A DNA stretch of 9,980 bases from Actinomycetales bacterium. GTDB lineage: Bacteria; Actinomycetota; Actinomycetes; Mycobacteriales; Mycobacteriaceae. The stretch covers positions 1 through 9,980 of the forward strand of contig DUTZ01000352.1 of NCBI GenBank assembly GCA_012841845.1, read 5' to 3'. Below are positions 6,166 to 9,980 of the stretch, one piece after another. The translations under genes were made by a program, and so were the position numbers. Each line of letters opens with the position of its first letter. Positions within the stretch are counted from its first letter, which is position 1. The notes under the pieces were generated by a model that did no database searches, was not told the origin of the DNA, and saw only the letters and a list, made by a program, of their open reading frames with translations.

Positions 6166-7548
6166 GTGGACACCCGCGACGTGACCGGATCACTGACCCG
6201 CCCGTTGGCGTTGCTCGGCCTGCGCAAGTCCACCATGGACCTGGCCGTGGAGCCGCCGCTCTCCCCCATGGCGCCGGTCGACCTCGACGACGACGCCGCG
6301 GTGACCGACGTGCTCAACCTGGCGCTCGAGATCGCCGGCATCCTGCTCTCCTCCGGGGAGGGCGCCGCCGACACGGTGGCGCAGGCCGAATCCGTGGCCG
6401 CCGCGTTCGGTCTTCCCGGGGCGACGGTGGAGGCGACGTTCACCTCCCTGAGCATCGGGGTCAACCGGCGACGGGGCCGGCCCCCGATCTCGGTGATGCG
6501 GGTCGTGGACTACCGCACGGTGGACATGACCCGGGTGACCCGCGTGGCCCGGCTCATCGACCAGATCGTGCGGCGCCGGCTGACGGTGGAGCAGGCGGCC
6601 GAGGAGGTCGAGCGGATCGTGGCCGCGCCGCACCCGCACTCGTTCCGGGTGGCGGTGCTCGGGTGGGCGATGCTGGGGTGCGCGATCGTCATCCAGCTCG
6701 GCGGGAGCCCGCTGGCCGGCCTCATCTCGATGGTCTCGACGTTCGCGCTGATGTTCGTCAACCGCTTCCTCGACCGGCACCGGCTGCCGACGTTCTTCCA
6801 GCAGGTCGTCGGCGGGTTCATCGCCGCCGGCTGGGCGCTGGCGGCGTACGCGGTGCTCAGCGACAGGTTCGTGGACGTCAGACCCTCCCAGCTCGTCGCG
6901 GCGGGGATCATCGTCCTGCTCGCCGGCCTGACCCTGGTCGGCGCGATCGAGGACGCGATCACCGGCTTCCCCGTGACCTCCGCGGGCCGCGGGGTGGAGA
7001 CGCTCATCCTCACCGGCGGCGTGCTCGGCGGGATCACGGTGGCGCTCGCCCTGTTCGCCCGGCTCGGTATGACCCCTCCCCCGATCGACCCGTCGATCAC
7101 CGGGCACGCCGACGTCCACGTGGCGGTCCTGGCGGCCGGGGTCGGTGCCGCCGGCTTCGCGGTGGCCAGCTACGCCACCGTCCGGGCGACGCTCGTCGGC
7201 GCGGGCGTCGGGGCCGTGGGCATGCTCATCTACCTCGGGGTGATCGGCACCGGCCTCGGCGTGGTGGTGGGCTCGGCGCTCGCCGCGTGCGCCACCGGCC
7301 TCTTCGGCGGCATCCTCGCCCGCCTGGCCACCATCCCGCCGCTGGTGGTGACGGTCGCCGGGATCACCCCGATGCTCCCCGGCCTGTCCGTCTACCGCGG
7401 CCTGGCGGCGCTGACCAGCGACCAGACGGGTATCGGCCTGGGCCTGATGTTCCAGGCGCTCGCGATCGCGGTCGCGCTGGCCGCCGGCATCGTCTTCGGC
7501 GAGTGGGTGACCCGTAACCTGCGCCGGTCCGCCGCCGCCGACCAGTGA
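6166..7548 (+). CDS. thrE: Threonine/serine exporter, ThrE family
   Basis: ThrE exports L-threonine and L-serine across the cytoplasmic membrane, driven by the membrane potential; the type protein is from Corynebacterium glutamicum (489 aa). This 460-residue product has the family layout. A soluble N-terminal domain (about 45-158) contains EIAGILLSSGEGAADT and FTSLSIGVNRR. From residue 162 on come about ten hydrophobic segments, with ThrE-type features such as GAIEDAITGFPVTSAGRGVE and the late TPMLPGLSVYRGL. The start is taken as the GTG at 6166, 7 nt after a -10 hexamer; reading further back in frame would run through the tRNA gene, which is not credible. It is divergent from tRNA-Thr and lies 51 nt before the small gene and otsA, the same thrE/otsA neighbourhood recalled from C. 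glutamicum. Family call secure. Confidence 0.94.
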   Translation: MDTRDVTGSLTRPLALLGLRKSTMDLAVEPPLSPMAPVDLDDDAAVTDVLNLALEIAGILLSSGEGAADTVAQAESVAAAFGLPGATVEATFTSLSIGVNRRRGRPPISVMRVVDYRTVDMTRVTRVARLIDQIVRRRLTVEQAAEEVERIVAAPHPHSFRVAVLGWAMLGCAIVIQLGGSPLAGLISMVSTFALMFVNRFLDRHRLPTFFQQVVGGFIAAGWALAAYAVLSDRFVDVRPSQLVAAGIIVLLAGLTLVGAIEDAITGFPVTSAGRGVETLILTGGVLGGITVALALFARLGMTPPPIDPSITGHADVHVAVLAAGVGAAGFAVASYATVRATLVGAGVGAVGMLIYLGVIGTGLGVVVGSALAACATGLFGGILARLATIPPLVVTVAGITPMLPGLSVYRGLAALTSDQTGIGLGLMFQALAIAVALAAGIVFGEWVTRNLRRSAAADQ

Positions 7549-7561
7549 CGGAGACGTGACG

Positions 7562-7567
7562 TAAGAT
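7562..7567 (+). promoter_or_regulatory. -10 hexamer TAAGAT for the small gene and otsA
   Basis: TAAGAT is a good -10 element 14 nt after the thrE stop. It would give a leader of about 26 nt containing GGAGGAG (7589-7595). It sits after a short direct repeat of GTGACG (7545-7550 and 7556-7561). This would let the small gene and otsA be transcribed apart from thrE. Confidence 0.45.
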
Positions 7568-7599
7568 CACGGACGTACACCGACCTCTGGAGGAGTTCC

Positions 7600-7788
7600 A
7601 TGGCAGCCGCCGCACCGGCCAACAACGAGCCCGTGCTCGACGACGAGATCGAGCCGGTCGCCGACGAGACCGCGCGCCAGGCCCAGCGGATCGTGGCGTC
7701 CTACGCGGCCGACGCCGAGGAGTGCCGGATGCTCCTCGACATGCTGGGGATCGGCCCCGAGGCCGGCGAGGCGGCCGACGCCGGGTAG
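7600..7788 (+). CDS. Small conserved-looking protein upstream of otsA
   Basis: This 62-residue, very acidic protein has a disordered N-terminus rich in Ala, Asp and Glu (1-25). A helical core follows, [29 protein letters not shown] (24-52), with a single Cys43. The ATG has a strong Shine-Dalgarno (GGAGGAG, 4-nt spacing) and its own likely promoter. It ends 23 nt before otsA, so the two probably share a message. From memory, mycobacteria carry a small unknown protein in the same place (Rv3489 next to otsA Rv3490), which suggests conserved linkage; I could not compare the sequences. No known domain is recognised. A regulatory or accessory role towards OtsA is only inference from position. Confidence 0.8.
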   Translation: MAAAAPANNEPVLDDEIEPVADETARQAQRIVASYAADAEECRMLLDMLGIGPEAGEAADAG

Positions 7789-7796
7789 TCCGGAAC

Positions 7797-7804
7797 AGGA
7801 GGGG
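7797..7804 (+). promoter_or_regulatory. Strong ribosome-binding site of otsA
   Basis: AGGAGGGG contains a full AGGAGG core, 7 nt before the ATG at 7812. It fixes the otsA start and rules out the longer in-frame reading that begins inside the small upstream gene. Confidence 0.75.
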
Positions 7805-7811
7805 AACGGGC

Positions 7812-9260
7812 ATGACGGGCACACACGAGACGGACATCCCGGAGGACGGGGCCGACTTCGTCGTCGTGGCCAATCGCCTCCCCGTGGACCTCGTCCGCGA
7901 GAAGGACGGGACCGAACGCTGGAAGGCGAGCCCCGGCGGGCTCGTCACCGCGCTCGAGTCCATCCTCAAGGCCAACGACGGCGCCTGGGTGGGCTGGCCG
8001 GGCATCGCGGACGCCGAGCCGGAGCCGTTCGACTCCGACGGCATCACGCTGCGGTCCGTCCCCCTGTCCGCCGAGGACGTGGAGCTCTACTACGAGGGCT
8101 TCTCCAACGGCACCCTGTGGCCGCTGTTCCACGACGTGGTGGTGCCGCCCGAGTACCACCGCGAGTGGTGGAACGCCTACCGGGAGATCAACCAGCGCTT
8201 CGCCGAGGCCACCGCCGCGGCCGCCGCCCGCGACGCCACCGTGTGGGTGCAGGACTACCAGCTCCTGCTGGTGCCCAAGCTCCTGCGGGAGATGCGGCCG
8301 GACCTGACCATCGGGTTCTTCCTCCACATCCCCTTCCCGCCCGTCGAGCTGTTCATCCAGCTCCCCTGGCGCTCGGAGATCGTCGAGGGCATGCTCGGCG
8401 CCGACCTCGTGGGCTTCCACCTGCCCGGCGGGGCCGACAACTTCCGCTACCTCTCCACGCGGCTGCGCGGCTACCCGTCCAACCGGATCCGGTCCGCCCG
8501 CGGGCGCGCCTCGGAGATCCGGCTGCCCGACCGCAAGGTGCGGGTGGGTGCGTTCCCCATCTCGATCGACTCGTCCGCCCTCGACGCCCAGGCCCGCACC
8601 CGCGAGACCCTGGCCCGCGCCGCATCGCTGCGCACCGAGCTGGCCTCACCCCGGATCCTCATGCTGGGCGTCGACCGGCTGGACTACACCAAGGGCATCG
8701 ACGTCCGTCTGCGCGCGCTCGAGGAGCTGTTCGAGGAGGGCCGGCTCGAGCCCTCCGAGGTCACGTTGCTGCAACTGGCCACGCCCAGCCGCGAGCGCGT
8801 CGAGCAGTACCAGATCATGCGCTCCCGCATCGAGCAGGCCGTGGGCCGCATCAACGGGCGGTTCGGCGAGATCGGACACCCCGTGGTGACCTACATCCAC
8901 CGCCCCGTCCCCAAGGACGAGCTCACCGCGTTCTACGTGGCCGCCGACGTCATGCTGGTCACGCCCGTCCGCGACGGCATGAACCTCGTGGCCAAGGAGT
9001 ACGTGGCCGCGTGCACCGACGGCGAGGGGGCGCTCGTGCTCAGCGAGTTCGCCGGCGCCGCCGCCGAACTCCGCCAGTCCTACCTGTGCAACCCGCACGA
9101 CCTCGACGGCGTCAAGGACGCGATCATGGCCGCCGTCGAGGAACCGCAGGAGGACCGCCGCAAGCGGATGCGTTCGCTGCGCCGCCAGGTGCTCGGCAAC
9201 GACGTCCACGCCTGGGCCCGCCGCTTCTTCGAGACCCTCGACGCCACCAGCGAGCACTGA
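7812..9260 (+). CDS. otsA: Alpha,alpha-trehalose-6-phosphate synthase (GT20)
   Basis: OtsA joins glucose from a nucleotide sugar (UDP- or ADP-glucose in actinobacteria) to glucose-6-phosphate to give trehalose-6-phosphate. In Mycobacteriales, trehalose serves both as osmoprotectant and as carrier of mycolic acids. The 482-residue cytosolic enzyme shows the GT-B fold motifs in order: ANRLPVDL with Arg22, PGGL (41-44), VQDYQ with Asp148, LHIPFP with His172, [10 protein letters not shown] with Arg289 and Lys294, and [10 protein letters not shown] with Asp388 and Glu396. All correspond to E. coli OtsA Asp130, His154, Arg262, Lys267, Asp361 and Glu369. Length is normal and nothing essential is missing. 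The phosphatase otsB is not in the window. It lies 23 nt after the small gene and converges on an Mce-associated gene across a repeat-filled gap. Confidence 0.98.
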   Translation: MTGTHETDIPEDGADFVVVANRLPVDLVREKDGTERWKASPGGLVTALESILKANDGAWVGWPGIADAEPEPFDSDGITLRSVPLSAEDVELYYEGFSNGTLWPLFHDVVVPPEYHREWWNAYREINQRFAEATAAAAARDATVWVQDYQLLLVPKLLREMRPDLTIGFFLHIPFPPVELFIQLPWRSEIVEGMLGADLVGFHLPGGADNFRYLSTRLRGYPSNRIRSARGRASEIRLPDRKVRVGAFPISIDSSALDAQARTRETLARAASLRTELASPRILMLGVDRLDYTKGIDVRLRALEELFEEGRLEPSEVTLLQLATPSRERVEQYQIMRSRIEQAVGRINGRFGEIGHPVVTYIHRPVPKDELTAFYVAADVMLVTPVRDGMNLVAKEYVAACTDGEGALVLSEFAGAAAELRQSYLCNPHDLDGVKDAIMAAVEEPQEDRRKRMRSLRRQVLGNDVHAWARRFFETLDATSEH

Positions 9261-9261
9261 C

Positions 9262-9297
9262 GGGCCGGCCCGGGGCGCTGGCCGGCTCGGGGCGCTG
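9262..9297. repeat. Short palindrome and direct repeat after otsA
   Basis: GGGCCGGCCC (9262-9271) is a perfect palindrome, and CGGGGCGCTG occurs twice (9271-9280 and 9288-9297), with a 17-nt period. Both are in the first 40 nt after the otsA stop and may add to transcription termination. Base composition alone makes such repeats fairly likely here. Confidence 0.4.
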
Positions 9298-9315
9298 CGC
9301 GGGGGCCCGCCGACG

Positions 9316-9413
9316 GTTATGCACTCTCGGGGTCGCCACGGCGCGGCTTATGCGCGATGGAAGCGACCTCGAGAGTCCGCAACTGTGAGCGCGCCGCGGC
9401 GAGGCCGCATAAG
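9316..9413. repeat. Interleaved inverted-repeat cluster in the otsA/mce-associated gap
   Basis: Two pairs of inverted repeats are interleaved. Arm A (9316-9336, GTTATGCACTCTCGG...) matches the reverse complement of 9363-9383 at 17 of 21 positions. Arm B (CTTATGCG, 9347-9354) matches the reverse complement of 9406-9413 exactly. The order is A, B, A', B' (+ + - -). Each copy carries a TTRYGCR-type core, as in the cluster at 721-830, and the gap again separates converging genes. Bidirectional termination, protein binding, or a dispersed repeat family are all possible. Confidence 0.75.
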
Positions 9414-9440
9414 TTCGCCGCGCGACGGCCACCGGTGCTC

Positions 9441-9980
9441 CTAGAGCGCGTCGACCTTGCTGAGCTTCCAGACCCCGTCCTGCTGCACCATCTGCACGCT
9501 GAGCCGCGAGGCCGAGCTGGCCGCCTCCGGGCTCTCCTTGGTGGACACCATGCGGTTGAGCATCACCAGGACGGTCACGCGGGGCTCCTCGCCCTCGGCC
9601 TCCACGATCTCCTGCGGGGCCGCGGCAGCGACCGTCGCGTAGACGCTGGCCTCCTGCTGCTTGGCGGCCGAGGCCACCGTCGGCATGGACTGCTCCACGA
9701 ACTCGTTGAGCGCCGGCTCGGCCAGCCGCTCCCGGACCGCCGCCAGGTCGGCGTCGACCGTGCGGTGGTCGTAGGTGAACATCTGCGTGGTGATCTCCCG
9801 CGCGGCGTCCGTGGCCTGCGTGGGCACGTCCTGGAACGCCTCCGCCGAGGCCGTCTGGTCCCGCGCGCCGAGGTACGCCAGCGTCGCCACGACGGCGCCA
9901 CCGGCGAGCAGCACCGCCACGATCGCCACGATCGCGGTCAGCGTCTTGAGTCGGCCGGTGTCGGAGGGCAGCGCCGCCCC
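9441..9980 (-). CDS. Mce-associated membrane protein (partial, N-terminus cut by window end)
   Basis: The frame stays open to the window edge, so only the C-terminal 179 residues are seen. One membrane helix (LTAIVAIVAVLLAGGAVVATLAYLGA) follows a short basic or polar segment. An extracytoplasmic domain comes next, starting with AAREITTQMFTYDHRTVDADLAAVRERL, a pattern typical of Mce-associated proteins with an NTF2-like fold, and ending QDGVWKLSKVDAL. Such proteins assist Mce lipid importers; Mam4 proteins of M. tuberculosis belong to the mce4 cholesterol system. From memory, Rv3492c (mam4B), the last gene of the mce4 operon, faces the otsA region in the same way, so this is probably the 3' end of an mce4-like operon. 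The Mce-associated call is good; the mce4 link is inference from synteny. Confidence 0.85.
   Translation of the reverse strand, partial: GAALPSDTGRLKTLTAIVAIVAVLLAGGAVVATLAYLGARDQTASAEAFQDVPTQATDAAREITTQMFTYDHRTVDADLAAVRERLAEPALNEFVEQSMPTVASAAKQQEASVYATVAAAAPQEIVEAEGEEPRVTVLVMLNRMVSTKESPEAASSASRLSVQMVQQDGVWKLSKVDAL

Noticed and set aside
6159..7517. 452-residue plus-strand frame overlapping thrE
   Set aside because: An Arg/Gly/Pro-rich out-of-frame shadow of thrE without family features.

Overview
The window is very GC-rich with strong C/G preference at third codon positions. It carries thrE, otsA and an Mce-associated protein close together, which points to an actinobacterium of the order Mycobacteriales (mycolic-acid group: Dietzia, Gordonia, Rhodococcus, Mycobacterium, Corynebacterium relatives). 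The genus cannot be fixed from the sequence alone.

Layout, left to right. A possible C-terminal tail of an unknown gene (1-129) runs into idi (isopentenyl-diphosphate isomerase, 140-700, +). idi converges on purD (glycinamide ribonucleotide synthetase, 847-2103, -), and the gap holds a cluster of inverted repeats. purD is divergent from an NTF2/SnoaL-fold protein (2154-2609, +). That gene converges on a TetR regulator (2637-3335, -), which is divergent from a HIT-family hydrolase (3452-3880, +). Next come two overlapping minus-strand genes for limonene-epoxide-hydrolase-like NTF2-fold proteins (4288-4686 and 3911-4291). They are divergent from a small helical unknown (4737-5000, +). A lower-GC gene for a DUF3800 protein (5054-5860, +) sits beside tRNA-Thr(UGU) (6016-6088, -) and looks like accessory cargo. 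The right part is core genome: thrE (threonine/serine exporter, 6166-7548), a 62-aa conserved-looking small protein (7600-7788), otsA (trehalose-6-phosphate synthase, 7812-9260), then a second repeat-filled convergent gap and the 3' part of an Mce-associated membrane protein (9441-9980, -). From memory, this right-hand order (small protein, otsA, then an opposing Mce-associated gene) resembles the M. tuberculosis Rv3489-otsA-...-Rv3492c region at the end of the mce4 sterol-import operon.

How the genes work. Most are housekeeping units: isoprenoid precursors, purine synthesis, amino-acid export, trehalose synthesis for osmoprotection and mycolate carriers, and lipid/sterol import. They are not one pathway. 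The most notable features are regulatory and structural. (1) Five genes without a usable Shine-Dalgarno have a TAnnnT -10 hexamer exactly 7 nt before the start codon, which indicates leaderless mRNAs; a sixth has it at 6 nt. The remaining genes with known starts have good Shine-Dalgarno sites. (2) Two convergent gaps about 8.5 kb apart hold clusters of TTRYGCR-core repeats with the same ++-- arrangement. (3) A low-GC DUF3800 gene lies between core genes next to a tRNA, and its start is embedded in ATGTAATG. No CRISPR array, insertion sequence, integrase or complete novel multi-gene system is visible. No stretch over 300 bases lacks a gene.
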